Shown here: piece by piece, positions 18,923 through 28,252 of the stretch
Layout of the letters: each line of letters starts with the position of its first letter
Position numbering within the stretch: position 1 is the first letter of the stretch
Assembly: GCF_004328665.1 (NCBI RefSeq)
Contig: NZ_CP019770.1
Span: 2,666,001 to 2,730,000 of the forward strand
DNA: 64,000 nucleotides
From: Pseudoalteromonas sp. DL-6
Lineage (GTDB): Bacteria > Pseudomonadota > Gammaproteobacteria > Enterobacterales > Alteromonadaceae
Direction of reading: 5' to 3'
Made by a program: the position numbers and the translations under genes
The notes under the pieces: generated by a model
Database searches by the model: none
What the model saw: the letters and a program-made list of their open reading frames with translations, nothing else
What the model was told of the DNA's origin: nothing

Positions 18923-21112
18923 ATGAATAAAGTATTTAAGCTCGGTGCTCTCATACTTCCCTTGTTACTCATTCAAGGTTGTAGTAGCGATGACGATAAC
19001 AACGCCCCAGTAACTGTAGATACACAACCCGCTGTCTCAGTCTTTGATGCCGCACAGGACTCTGGAGATTTCACCACCCTTGTTGCAGCACTTGAAGCAA
19101 CCGGTCTAGATGAAACCCTTGATGATTTAACTACTAGCTTTACTGTATTCGCCCCAACTGATGATGCATTTGCGTTACTAGGCGAAGAAACCATTAATAA
19201 CTTATTAGCTGATACAGACACGCTTAGTTCAATTTTAACTTACCATGTGGTCTCTGGCAGAGTTGATGCACAAACTGCTATTGGTTTAGCGGGTACTACC
19301 GTTGAGACTGTTAACGGACAAAGCATTGCTTTATCTTTAAGTGGTGAAAATTTATTAGTAAATACCAGTACAGTAACAATGACTGATATTGTGACTGACA
19401 ACGGAATTATTCATGTTATAGATGCAGTGCTCACACCTAAAACAGTGCCAGAAACAGCACCAACTAATAATATCATTGAAACAGCTCAACAAGCTGGCAA
19501 TTTTAGTACATTACTTGCAGCTCTTGATGCTGCATCCCTTACTTCAGCACTTGCCGATGAATCATCAGAATTTACCGTATTTGCCCCTACGGATGCTGCA
19601 TTCGAGGCAATTGGTAGCAACTTTTTAAACACGTTACTGGCTAATCCCACCGTTTTAGCCGATATTTTGAAGCAGCATGTGCTTGTAGGAGCAGTGGATT
19701 CTGTTACTGCAATGTCTCTTAACGGTCAATCAGCAGAAACGCTACTTGGCAATACCCTTCCAGTGGCGATAAACGCAGAAACAAACATGCTATCGTTTGG
19801 CGGAGCCAATATTATAGTAAAAGATATTATGACCAATAACGGTGTCATTCATGTAATTGATTCGGTTATTATTTCTGATGTTACTTTACCTCAAAGTACC
19901 AATACAATTGCTGACATTGCGAGCGCTGATGGTAACTTTACGACACTTCTCGCGGCTCTAACGGCAACAGGCTTAGATACACTAGTTGCCGATCCAGATA
20001 ATACTTTTAGTGTATTTGCTCCTACAGACGCTGCATTTGCTGCACTCGGTCAGGATACAATCAATGCGCTACTAGCTGACACAGATACGCTTCGTGATAT
20101 TTTGCTATACCATGTTTTTCCTGACGCAACAGTTTTATCAGATGACGCAGTAAGCATTGCCAATAGCAACAGCAACAAGGTAGAAATGGCCAATGGCGAC
20201 ATGGCAGCTATTTCTTATGTAGACAGCTCACTATTTATCAATGATTCTGCAATCACAGAGGCAAATGTAACCGCCAGTAACGGCGTGATTCATGTATTAA
20301 ATAAAGTGATTATGCCGCCGGTTGAAGTGGGTACTCCGACTAAAACAATTGCTACTGTGGCTACTGAAACACCCGCATTATCTACTTTGGTCACTGCACT
20401 ACAAGCAGCATCACTAGTAGATACCTTTAACGACACCACTCAATCATTTACGGTATTTGCACCGACAAATGCTGCATTTAGCAAAATCCCTGCGGCTGAT
20501 TTAGAGGCTTTATTGGCTGACACGACAGCACTAACAGGTGTACTGACTCAACATGTTTTAGGCGCTCAAGTGGGCAGTACTGATGCATTTGCAGCCAATG
20601 GAAAAATGGTTACTACCCTTGCTGAAAATATGTTGAGCGTAAACATTGTTGACTTTACCAGCACCGAAAATACAGCAACAGACAGCATTGCTTACGATAC
20701 AACTAACAACCGTTTAGTAACAGGTATGGCCGATGCAATGCCAGGTAAAACAGTTTATGTGTTCGACAATGATTTAGGTGAGGCAATGAGCGTGTGTGAA
20801 GGTGGATGTGCAACAACATGGCCACCTGTTCTTGGTACTGCAGCGTCAATTGAAAATGTGCCAGGTTTATCGTTAATTGCTCGCTCAGATGACAGCATGC
20901 AAGTCGCTTATCTTGGTCGTCCTTTGTACACTTACGCAGGTGACACCGCTGTAGGTGATAACAATGGCCAAGCCGTGAACAATATTTGGTGGCAAGTAAG
21001 CTTGCCGGCTACATCACTACAAGTAGCGGGTAGTAATGTAACAACCACTGATATTTACACCAGTAATGGCGTTGTTCACTTAATTGATACAGTGATCACA
21101 ACAGCTAAATAA
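18923..21112 (+). CDS. Fasciclin-repeat lipoprotein with an inserted secreted-repeat domain
   Basis: A 729-residue lipoprotein: signal sequence with lipobox LIQGC (Cys20), an Asp/Asn-rich tether, then four FAS1 domains (about 33-172, 179-318, 322-467 and 473-729). Each has the FAS1 signatures TVFAPTDxAF and NGVIHVID. The fourth domain is split: after LSVNI (about residue 573) comes a 120-residue insertion of the COG4315/lipoprotein-15 type (VYVFDND, CEGGCATTWPPV, PLYTYAGD, NNIWWQV), and the FAS1 fold resumes with SLQVAGSNVTTTDI at about 694. FAS1 proteins commonly mediate adhesion at the cell surface. The role here is inferred. Confidence 0.93.
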   Translation: MNKVFKLGALILPLLLIQGCSSDDDNNAPVTVDTQPAVSVFDAAQDSGDFTTLVAALEATGLDETLDDLTTSFTVFAPTDDAFALLGEETINNLLADTDTLSSILTYHVVSGRVDAQTAIGLAGTTVETVNGQSIALSLSGENLLVNTSTVTMTDIVTDNGIIHVIDAVLTPKTVPETAPTNNIIETAQQAGNFSTLLAALDAASLTSALADESSEFTVFAPTDAAFEAIGSNFLNTLLANPTVLADILKQHVLVGAVDSVTAMSLNGQSAETLLGNTLPVAINAETNMLSFGGANIIVKDIMTNNGVIHVIDSVIISDVTLPQSTNTIADIASADGNFTTLLAALTATGLDTLVADPDNTFSVFAPTDAAFAALGQDTINALLADTDTLRDILLYHVFPDATVLSDDAVSIANSNSNKVEMANGDMAAISYVDSSLFINDSAITEANVTASNGVIHVLNKVIMPPVEVGTPTKTIATVATETPALSTLVTALQAASLVDTFNDTTQSFTVFAPTNAAFSKIPAADLEALLADTTALTGVLTQHVLGAQVGSTDAFAANGKMVTTLAENMLSVNIVDFTSTENTATDSIAYDTTNNRLVTGMADAMPGKTVYVFDNDLGEAMSVCEGGCATTWPPVLGTAASIENVPGLSLIARSDDSMQVAYLGRPLYTYAGDTAVGDNNGQAVNNIWWQVSLPATSLQVAGSNVTTTDIYTSNGVVHLIDTVITTAK

Positions 21113-21132
21113 GTTAAGTTTTACTGTGAGAT

Positions 21133-21168
21133 AAGCCAGGAGTGATGCTATTTACTCCTGGCTTTTTT
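21133..21168 (+). terminator. Terminator of the fasciclin gene
   Basis: An 11-bp perfect stem (21133-21143 with 21154-21164) is followed by a T-run. Confidence 0.92.
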
Positions 21169-21182
21169 ATATAAAAATAGGC

Positions 21183-22007
21183 TTACTTATTACTACCTTG
21201 AGAGCTTGTTGGGTAACCAAATACTACTTTTAATTTAGCTTTTAACCCGTTTGCCCTGTAGCTACTTTTAACGAGATGCTGCCACTGATGAAAGGTAATT
21301 TTAATCGGGTTATTACTGTTTAGTTGGCCAATAATTCCGTATTTACACGGCTTATTTTCATCCTCTTCTACATAAGTGCCAAATAATTTATCCCAAATAA
21401 TTAAAACTCCAGCGAAGTTTTTATCTAAGTAGCCATTATTTATAGCGTGGTGCACCCGATGATGCGATGGGGTATTAAATACGCTTTCAAACCAACCCAA
21501 CTTTTTTACCACTTGGGTGTGAACAAAAAATTGATACGCTAAATTAAGGGCAACTACGGCAAAAACAATCACAGGTTCAAAACCAAGTAATATCATCGGC
21601 ATCCAAAACAGCCACATGCCCGCAAGCGGATACATTAAACTTTGTCTAAACGCAGTAGTAAAATTCATTCTCGTAGAGCTATGATGTACGACATGTGCTG
21701 CCCATAACCAATGTATATGGTGTGATGCACGATGAAACCAATAATATAAAAAGTCTTGCAGTACAAAGGCACCTAATACGGTCAGTACCGTCAATTCAAT
21801 ATCAAATAACCGAAACTGATACAGCCAGTAAAAAAACGGCATTAGCACTATTAACGCAATAGCATCAGCGCCTTGGTGTAATAAAGCAAGTAACGCGTTG
21901 GCTAAGCTGTCTTTTATATCGTAATAACGCCTAAATTTAATAAACTCAATAGCAACAAATAACAAAAAAATAGGGCTCAGTGCGAGTAAAATAATTTCAA
22001 TGCTCAT
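21183..22007 (-). CDS. Sterol desaturase / fatty-acid hydroxylase superfamily protein
   Basis: A 274-residue integral membrane di-iron oxygenase. The three His clusters of the superfamily are visible: HRASHH, HVVHHS (about residues 92-110) and HRVHH (about 184-188). Such enzymes hydroxylate or desaturate membrane lipids, carotenoids or hydrocarbons using O2; the substrate is not evident. The start codon overlaps the stop of the SRPBCC gene by four bases, so both are translated from one message, and the AraC-type gene divergent to them is the probable regulator. Confidence 0.9.
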   Translation of the reverse strand: MSIEIILLALSPIFLLFVAIEFIKFRRYYDIKDSLANALLALLHQGADAIALIVLMPFFYWLYQFRLFDIELTVLTVLGAFVLQDFLYYWFHRASHHIHWLWAAHVVHHSSTRMNFTTAFRQSLMYPLAGMWLFWMPMILLGFEPVIVFAVVALNLAYQFFVHTQVVKKLGWFESVFNTPSHHRVHHAINNGYLDKNFAGVLIIWDKLFGTYVEEDENKPCKYGIIGQLNSNNPIKITFHQWQHLVKSSYRANGLKAKLKVVFGYPTSSQGSNK

Positions 22008-22447
22008 ACAACACGCTCCTGAAAATAATGGGCTATTTTTTTAAGTGCTTGGCTAATATCTTTTTTTATAAAAAAAGTCAGTATAAAATCGGGTAGCCAT
22101 AAAGGTGCAATGCAACGAATATGATAGCTAATCTCGGTGAGTGATGGATCTTCGTTATTGGTATTTAAGTAAATATCACCACGATGCTGTGCAACGGGCT
22201 TGCTGCCTATAATACGGTAACTAATATGACTATTATCTGCGGCTATTATTTGCTCTTTAAAGGTAGTGCCTTGCATTTTTATTTCTCTAATCGTGCCTTT
22301 CCCACCACTTATTTCACCCGGCTCTTGTGGTGTTAGTAGTTTAAAGTGAGCATTAAAAAACCGCCCTAAATCGGCATGCGCTAGTAATACGCTGCGTATT
22401 TGCTCAGGCGTTGCTGCCACAGTACGCTTAACCTTTATTTTTACCAT
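22004..22447 (-). CDS. SRPBCC (START/Bet v1-like) lipid-binding-fold protein
   Basis: A 147-residue protein when started at the ATG at 22447, which has AGGG and AAAGG upstream; a longer frame begins at 22483 without any ribosome site. The sequence KVKRTVAATPEQIRSVLLA at the N-terminus and the beta-rich body fit the polyketide-cyclase/SRPBCC family, which binds hydrophobic ligands. Coupled directly to a membrane oxygenase, it may carry or present that enzyme's substrate. A C-terminal hydrophobic segment (LPDFILTFFI) could associate with the membrane. Function is inferred. Confidence 0.82.
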   Translation of the reverse strand: MVKIKVKRTVAATPEQIRSVLLAHADLGRFFNAHFKLLTPQEPGEISGGKGTIREIKMQGTTFKEQIIAADNSHISYRIIGSKPVAQHRGDIYLNTNNEDPSLTEISYHIRCIAPLWLPDFILTFFIKKDISQALKKIAHYFQERVV

Positions 22448-22543
22448 GACCTTTGCCCTATTATTTTTATAGATCACTAGCATATAAAAATATGCCGTGG
22501 CAAACTTGCGATTAGATGACTATTTTTTAGCTTTAGGCGACAA

Positions 22544-23542
22544 ATGAAAACCTTAGCCGATCATTACTTTTGTAGCTGTTTGGATTACCTTGAAGCCAAG
22601 GGCTTAGCTAGTCATGAGGTTTTAAACGCGATTGAATTTAATGAGTATACTAATAAGCAATTACAACAATTGGCGCCGCGGATCAGTTTAAAAAGCTATA
22701 ATGCGTTGCTTAGCTATGCACAACAAGCGTTAAACGACCCCTTATTTGGCTTTGAATTAGGAAAACAAATACGCACCGCTGATTTTGGTGTATTAGGGTA
22801 TTTAATTGAATCGAGTACTAATTTAGCCAGTGCAATTACTGCACTGCTCAATTACGACAGCCTAGTAGCTAACATTGGTCGCGCCCAGTTTGAGCAACAA
22901 CAAACATTGTGTAAAGTAACTTGGTTAGCCGATCCACAATGTAGTCCACAGGCTGTTTTACGAAATATGACCGCATGGGTCAGTGTGGTACGCCAGCTAC
23001 TTAATCCACAACTTTCACCTAGCTGCGTGTATTTTTCAACACACTTTTCAATCACCGAGCAACAACGATTAACTGATTGGTTTAATTGCCCAGTAAAAGC
23101 TGGAGCTAGCTTTAATCAAATCGAGTTTCCAAGTAATTACTTAACTCTGCCTTTTAAAACCGATAACAGCCAAATCAACGCGATGCTCAAGCAAATGTCA
23201 GAGCAACAGCTCTCCCAGTTTAAAAGTCAGCAGTTATTAACAGAAAAAATTAATCATATTTTAATGGCAAAACATGACTTACAAGATTGCTCTTTGCTTA
23301 GAACAGCCGCCGCCTTAAATATGACGCCACGCACAGTACAACGCTATTTAAAAAAAGAACAAACCACCTTTGCTAAACTGCTTGAAGAGGAGCAAAAACG
23401 ACGTTTATTAACCTATATTCCTCATTATTCATTAAATAATATCGCATTTATGCTGGGATTTAATAATCAAAGCTCTTTTAATCGTGCCTTTAAACGCTGG
23501 TATCATTGCTCACCTCGACAGTTCATAAAAAACAATAATTAA
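22544..23542 (+). CDS. AraC-family regulator with arabinose-binding-like N-domain (OruR/ArgR type)
   Basis: A 332-residue regulator. The N-terminal 200 residues match the PF12625-type domain seen in OruR-like regulators (FGLELGKQIRTADFGVLGYLIESS-like segment at 68-92, here FELGKQIRTADFGVLGYLI), and the C-terminus (about 235-330) carries two HTH motifs with LNNIAFMLGFNNQSSFNRAFKRW. It is transcribed away from the SRPBCC/desaturase pair with a short intergenic region of about 100 bases, so it most likely controls that pair. The ligand is unknown. Confidence 0.88.
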   Translation: MKTLADHYFCSCLDYLEAKGLASHEVLNAIEFNEYTNKQLQQLAPRISLKSYNALLSYAQQALNDPLFGFELGKQIRTADFGVLGYLIESSTNLASAITALLNYDSLVANIGRAQFEQQQTLCKVTWLADPQCSPQAVLRNMTAWVSVVRQLLNPQLSPSCVYFSTHFSITEQQRLTDWFNCPVKAGASFNQIEFPSNYLTLPFKTDNSQINAMLKQMSEQQLSQFKSQQLLTEKINHILMAKHDLQDCSLLRTAAALNMTPRTVQRYLKKEQTTFAKLLEEEQKRRLLTYIPHYSLNNIAFMLGFNNQSSFNRAFKRWYHCSPRQFIKNNN

Positions 23543-23636
23543 ACATCTTAATTACTTAAAATACACATTTACAATATACCTTCTTCTTAATTTTCTTTAC
23601 ACTAGCATTATTGTATTGCCTAAAAGACAATTATTT

Positions 23637-24398
23637 ATGCTTTTGCGTATGGTGTTAACTGTTTTTGTATTGGTTTTTTATAACGCGGTTTGTAACGCCA
23701 ATCCAGTTACTTTCATCGCTGAAGATTTACCGCCTTATCATTTTAAAAATCCCCAAGGTGAAACGCAGGGCGCATTGGTTGATATCGCAAAAGCTGTACT
23801 AAAAGGGACTGATTTAACAGCAAAGTTTGAAATAATGCCAATGGCTAGAATGTTTCAGCAGCAACAAGCCAACCCTAATGCCATTATGCTGTCACTGCTA
23901 AAAACACCAAACAGGCATCATCAATTTAAGTGGCTGGGTAAAGTTTACTTTGCAGACGCATACCTAGTTAGCTTACGCAGCCATAAAGATGAAGTGATTC
24001 ATTTAAACTTCGCTAAAGAATACAAAGTAGCCACTATTCGCGGTTACTCTGCGCAGGCCTATTTAGAAGCCCAAGGTTTTACTGAAAATGAAAACTTGGT
24101 ATTAGTGAGTTATTATCAGCAGCTCTGGAAAATGCTATATAAAGATCGTATCGACTTTGTCGTTACTAACACGCTCACACTTGAAAACGAATTAAAGCGC
24201 AGCGGGCTCGACCCTCATTTAATTTCAAAGCGCATCCATTTAGATGAATTACCTTCTTCTTTGCATTTTGCAGCCAGTAATCAACTTGACTCACACACAG
24301 CAAAAATTATTAGCGATAGGTTAAATGCCATCAAAGAAAGCGGTGAATATCAACAAATTTTAAATAAATGGCAACTTCCTATGCCAAAAAAACTTTAA
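23637..24398 (+). CDS. Periplasmic solute-binding protein (SBP_bac_3 type)
   Basis: A 253-residue protein when started at the ATG at 23637 (an in-frame TTG lies at 23616). A signal peptide ends near CNA, followed by VTFIAEDLPPYHFKNPQGETQGALVDIAK, the typical start of family 3 extracellular solute-binding proteins, in pieces readable as DLPPYHF and GALVDI. No permease or ATPase gene is adjacent, so it may be an orphan binding protein or a sensor partner, which is common for this type in Alteromonadales. Its stop codon overlaps that of the convergent NUDIX gene. Confidence 0.85.
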   Translation: MLLRMVLTVFVLVFYNAVCNANPVTFIAEDLPPYHFKNPQGETQGALVDIAKAVLKGTDLTAKFEIMPMARMFQQQQANPNAIMLSLLKTPNRHHQFKWLGKVYFADAYLVSLRSHKDEVIHLNFAKEYKVATIRGYSAQAYLEAQGFTENENLVLVSYYQQLWKMLYKDRIDFVVTNTLTLENELKRSGLDPHLISKRIHLDELPSSLHFAASNQLDSHTAKIISDRLNAIKESGEYQQILNKWQLPMPKKL

Positions 24399-24805
24399 TA
24401 CTCAGCGGGCAAGGAACTCTGTGCTAAATAATTTTTTAATGAGGCAAACAAAGGTGAAGGCAAGTTATTAATATCGCACCAACGCCACTGCAAACATTTA
24501 TGTGGCTCTTTATTTACCACTTCACCACCTTCATAGTCTGCTTGCACATATAAAGTAATATAATGTTTGTTCTCTTTGCTAAATATATCGTTGGTAAAAT
24601 CGAGTTGTCGAATATTAGTAACATCAAGGCCCGTTTCTTCTGCTACTTCACGCACAGCACATTGCTCAACCGTTTCACCAAATTCTAAGTGCCCACCAGG
24701 GGTTGCCCACGTATTTGCACCATGCGCGCCTATCCGTTCACCCAGTAGAATTTTATTATCATGCATTACTATTACTGCAACGCCTACCCTGACCATTTGA
24801 TTCAT
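24395..24805 (-). CDS. NUDIX hydrolase
   Basis: A 136-residue protein with a complete NUDIX box: GGHLEFGETVEQCAVREVAEE followed by TGLD, matching GX5EX7REUXEEXGU. The enzyme hydrolyses a nucleoside diphosphate linked to another group, perhaps an oxidised nucleotide or NDP-sugar. The ATG at 24805 is preferred over the upstream TTG at 24817 because GGA lies 9 bases before it and the protein then begins directly with the first beta strand. It ends on the same TTAA tetramer as the convergent binding-protein gene. Confidence 0.88.
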   Translation of the reverse strand: MNQMVRVGVAVIVMHDNKILLGERIGAHGANTWATPGGHLEFGETVEQCAVREVAEETGLDVTNIRQLDFTNDIFSKENKHYITLYVQADYEGGEVVNKEPHKCLQWRWCDINNLPSPLFASLKNYLAQSSLPAEY

Positions 24806-24921
24806 TCTTTTATCCAATTACTCTTCATTAATTACAGTTACATTTTACATTAGTTGGTACCTTTTAGTTCCATACAATCATTACGTTAACCAAAAAACAA
24901 AAGTGTCGCTCACTATTTAAC

Positions 24922-24933
24922 CGACCATGGTCG
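24922..24933. promoter_or_regulatory. Palindrome upstream of the acyl-CoA synthetase gene
   Basis: A perfect 12-bp palindrome, CGACCATGGTCG, lies about 70 bases before the prpE-like start codon. It is a candidate operator; no regulator is identified. Confidence 0.4.
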
Positions 24934-25001
24934 AATATCGCTATTGATAAAAAGCGCTTAGTTTTAAATTACGTTAGATTATATTTTTCTCAGGAGCCTT
25001 T

Positions 25002-26891
25002 ATGTCAGGTGAATACAAACAACATTACAACGAGTTTAAACAAGACCCGGCAGCGTTTTGGTTATCACAAAGTAAGCGACTTCCTTGGTACAAGGCTCCA
25101 GAAACAGCATATACACAAGATCAACAAGGACTGCACCACTGGTATGCAGACGGCCAACTTAACAGCTGTTTTTTAGCATTAGACCAACATGTAATCGCTG
25201 GGCATGGGAATGAGACCGCCTTAATTTATGACTCACCGGTTACCAATAGCAAACGCAGTTTTAGCTATTTACAACTGCAGCAAGAGGTCGCTAAATTTGC
25301 AGGGGTAATGCAGTCTTTGGGGGTGACTAAAGGCGACCGCGTAGTGATTTATATGCCTATGATCCCCGAGGCAGTAATTGGTATGTTAGCCTGCGCCCGA
25401 ATTGGCGCTATTCATTCTGTTGTATTTGGTGGTTTTGCAGCGCATGAATTAGCGGTACGGATTGACGATGCCAAGCCCAAATTGGTACTCAGTGCCTCTT
25501 GCGGTGTAGAAGTAAATACCGTAATTGAATACAAAGAATTACTCGATAACGCGCTTGAAGCTGCTAGCTATAAAGTTGAACACTGTATTATTTATCAGCG
25601 TGAACAAGTCACTGCTCCGCTAACGGCTAATCGCGACATAAACTGGGCAGATGCAATGCAAACGGCCACACCGGTTGAGCCTGTTGCGGTCAGTGGTGAT
25701 CATCCGCTTTATATTTTATACACCTCAGGCACAACAGGGACACCTAAGGGTGTGGTCCGTGAAAATGGCGGTCATGCGGTTGCTATGCATTACAGTATGG
25801 AAACCGTATATGGCATGAAACCGGGTGACGTGTTTTGGGCCGCCTCTGATATTGGCTGGGTAGTAGGCCACTCATATATTGTGTATGCGCCACTTATGTA
25901 TCGATGCGCAACTATTTTGTTTGAAGGAAAACCAGTTAGAACTCCCGATGCCAGTGCTTTTTGGCGCGTAGTAGAAGAATACAAAGTGAATGCTTTATTT
26001 AGTGCCCCCACTGCGTTTCGCGCGATTAAAAAAGAGGACCCCAATGCCGATGGATTTAAACAATACGATACTTCTAGTCTCAAACGATTATTTTTAGCCG
26101 GAGAGCGTTTAGACCCACCTACCTACGATTGGCTCAAAGAAAAAACAGGCTTACCGGTACTTGATCATTGGTGGCAAACCGAAACCGGCTGGGCAATTGC
26201 GTGTAACCCTGTAGGCATTGAACACCTGCCTACAAAAGCCGGAAGTTCAACGGTTGCAACGCCTGGATTTGACGTACGAATTTTAGATATGAATGGGGAT
26301 GAATGTGCCCCTAATGAGCAAGGCGCGGTTGTTATAAAGCTGCCTTTACCGCCGGGCTGTTTACCAACAATTTGGCAAAATACAGCTCGTTTTAAGGCTG
26401 GTTATTTGGCCGAATACGATGGCTACTACTTATCTGGTGATGGTGGTTATATAGATGACGATGGTTACCTCTTTATTATGGGTCGCACCGACGATGTGAT
26501 TAATGTTGCAGGGCACCGTTTATCCACTGGTGAAATGGAAGAAATTGTTGCCGCTCACCCAGCTGTAGCTGAATGTGCAGTATTTGGTATTAGTGATGCG
26601 CTAAAAGGGCAAAACCCAATGGCGATGGTGGTGCTAAAAAATGATTTTCATGGCTCACATAAAGAGGTAGAACAGCAATTGGTGCAAACCGTGCGTAATC
26701 AAATTGGCGCTATTGCATGCCTTAAAAATATTATGTGTGTAGAGCGGTTACCAAAAACCCGTTCTGGCAAAATTTTACGTAAAAACCTGCGGCAGTTAAT
26801 TGATGGTGAAGAACTGCAAATCCCCTCAACCATAGATGATCCAAGTATTTTTGAAGAGCTTAGCCATCAACTCGAGCATAGTAAACTGTAA
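25002..26891 (+). CDS. prpE: Propionyl-CoA (acyl-CoA) synthetase, PrpE-like
   Basis: A 629-residue member of the ANL adenylate-forming family. It activates propionate (or a related short acid) with ATP and CoA to the acyl-CoA. Present are the ACAS N-terminal region (to about 70), the P-loop YTSGTTGTPKGVVRENGGH (the RENGGH continuation is typical of PrpE rather than Acs), the A8 motif DDVINVAGHRLSTGE and the C-terminal catalytic lysine in LPKTRSGKILRK, which in related enzymes is controlled by acetylation. A ribosome site AGGAG precedes the ATG. It is not part of a prp methylcitrate cluster here, so acetate or acrylate-type substrates cannot be ruled out. Confidence 0.9.
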   Translation: MSGEYKQHYNEFKQDPAAFWLSQSKRLPWYKAPETAYTQDQQGLHHWYADGQLNSCFLALDQHVIAGHGNETALIYDSPVTNSKRSFSYLQLQQEVAKFAGVMQSLGVTKGDRVVIYMPMIPEAVIGMLACARIGAIHSVVFGGFAAHELAVRIDDAKPKLVLSASCGVEVNTVIEYKELLDNALEAASYKVEHCIIYQREQVTAPLTANRDINWADAMQTATPVEPVAVSGDHPLYILYTSGTTGTPKGVVRENGGHAVAMHYSMETVYGMKPGDVFWAASDIGWVVGHSYIVYAPLMYRCATILFEGKPVRTPDASAFWRVVEEYKVNALFSAPTAFRAIKKEDPNADGFKQYDTSSLKRLFLAGERLDPPTYDWLKEKTGLPVLDHWWQTETGWAIACNPVGIEHLPTKAGSSTVATPGFDVRILDMNGDECAPNEQGAVVIKLPLPPGCLPTIWQNTARFKAGYLAEYDGYYLSGDGGYIDDDGYLFIMGRTDDVINVAGHRLSTGEMEEIVAAHPAVAECAVFGISDALKGQNPMAMVVLKNDFHGSHKEVEQQLVQTVRNQIGAIACLKNIMCVERLPKTRSGKILRKNLRQLIDGEELQIPSTIDDPSIFEELSHQLEHSKL

Positions 26892-26897
26892 CTACAC

Positions 26898-26930
26898 AAT
26901 GTAAAAAGTCTTAAATAGACTTTTTACATT
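26898..26930 (+). terminator. Terminator after the acyl-CoA synthetase
   Basis: A perfect 14-bp stem (26898-26911 with 26917-26930) with the T-run inside its descending arm. Confidence 0.7.
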
Positions 26931-26980
26931 ACAGCTGCTTAACTACCAGTAATTAATAATAACGCCCTTATGGAGTATTA

Positions 26981-28249
26981 ATGACAGGAACACGTGCACA
27001 GCTGCGAGATTTTTTACTGCAATGGTTTGGCGATTATTTTCCGGGGAGCCCTTTTTTATGGTACGACCTGATTGTATTGGCTTGGATTGCGCTATTTGCA
27101 TTAATATTACACCTTATTTTAAGGCTGATTTCTCAGCGCTTAGTTAAAAACCGTTTTAGCGAACAAGCAGCGCAACCCGATAGTAAAAGCCCTTTATATT
27201 CAGCAAAGAAGCTCGCTCGTAATATCTCATTTGTTTTACAAGGAGCGGTCGTTGTTATTCAGGCGCAACTATGGATACCCGAAGGCACTACGTTTTTGTA
27301 TTTGATTCAAATGATCACCGATCAGTGGATCATTTTATTTGCCTTGCTTTCGCTGTTTTCGTTACTGGATATATTTCAAGCAATTTCCGATAAGCGCCCC
27401 TTGAGTGCTCACTTTCCGCTGCGCGGCTTTTTGCAAACAATTAAGCTTATTGCCAGTGTATTAACTGCCATTTTAGCCGTTTCGTTGTTGATGAATAAAT
27501 CACCGTTAATTTTACTAAGCGGCTTAGGCGCTTTGTCTGCGGTGTTATTACTGGTATTTAAAGACGCTATTTTAGGATTAGTAGCAGGTATTCAGCTCTC
27601 TGCCAATAATATGCTGGCGGTAGGTGACTGGTTAGAAATGCCTAAATACGGCGCCGATGGTGATGTTATTGATATTGCGTTAACCACAGTTAAAGTAAGA
27701 AATTGGGATAAAACCATTACCACCATTCCTACTTATGCGCTTATCTCCGACTCATTTAAAAATTGGCGCGGTATGTCAGACTCTGGTGGACGCCGGATAA
27801 AACGCAGCATTCATCTAGAAATGAGTAGTGTGCACTTTTTAGATGAAGCCGCACTTGTTGCCCTTAAAAAAGCTGACTTACTAAGTAATTACCTTGAAAG
27901 TACGCTATCGACTATTAACGAGCAGAACACGACTAAAAAAGTAGATATGAGCTGCATTTTAAATGGCCGCAGGCTCACTAATGTGGGTACATTTCGTCAC
28001 TATTTGGTGGCGCTATTAAAACAGCACCCGCATATTCATCAGGGTATGACCTTAATGGTAAGGCAATTAGCGCCAACAACCCAAGGGTTACCCATTGAGA
28101 TTTACGCATTCACCAATACCACCAATTGGGGTGAATATGAAAATATTCAGTCAGATATATTTGATCATATATTAGCGGTTTTGCCCGCCTTTTCGTTACG
28201 TGCACATGAAGCACCAACAGGAAGCGACATTCGTCAACTAATTAAATAA
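26981..28249 (+). CDS. MscS-family mechanosensitive channel, YbdG-like
   Basis: A 422-residue protein with about five transmembrane helices. The pore-lining helix region GLGALSAVLLLVFKDAILGLVAGIQLS (about 186-212) and the following beta domain with GDWLEMP are typical of MscS-type channels, and the extended C-terminus matches the larger YbdG/miniconductance subgroup. It would release osmolytes upon hypo-osmotic shock, a sensible function in a marine organism. A GGAG ribosome site precedes the ATG. Convergent with the LysR gene; only three bases separate the stops. Confidence 0.9.
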   Translation: MTGTRAQLRDFLLQWFGDYFPGSPFLWYDLIVLAWIALFALILHLILRLISQRLVKNRFSEQAAQPDSKSPLYSAKKLARNISFVLQGAVVVIQAQLWIPEGTTFLYLIQMITDQWIILFALLSLFSLLDIFQAISDKRPLSAHFPLRGFLQTIKLIASVLTAILAVSLLMNKSPLILLSGLGALSAVLLLVFKDAILGLVAGIQLSANNMLAVGDWLEMPKYGADGDVIDIALTTVKVRNWDKTITTIPTYALISDSFKNWRGMSDSGGRRIKRSIHLEMSSVHFLDEAALVALKKADLLSNYLESTLSTINEQNTTKKVDMSCILNGRRLTNVGTFRHYLVALLKQHPHIHQGMTLMVRQLAPTTQGLPIEIYAFTNTTNWGEYENIQSDIFDHILAVLPAFSLRAHEAPTGSDIRQLIK

Positions 28250-28252
28250 TCA

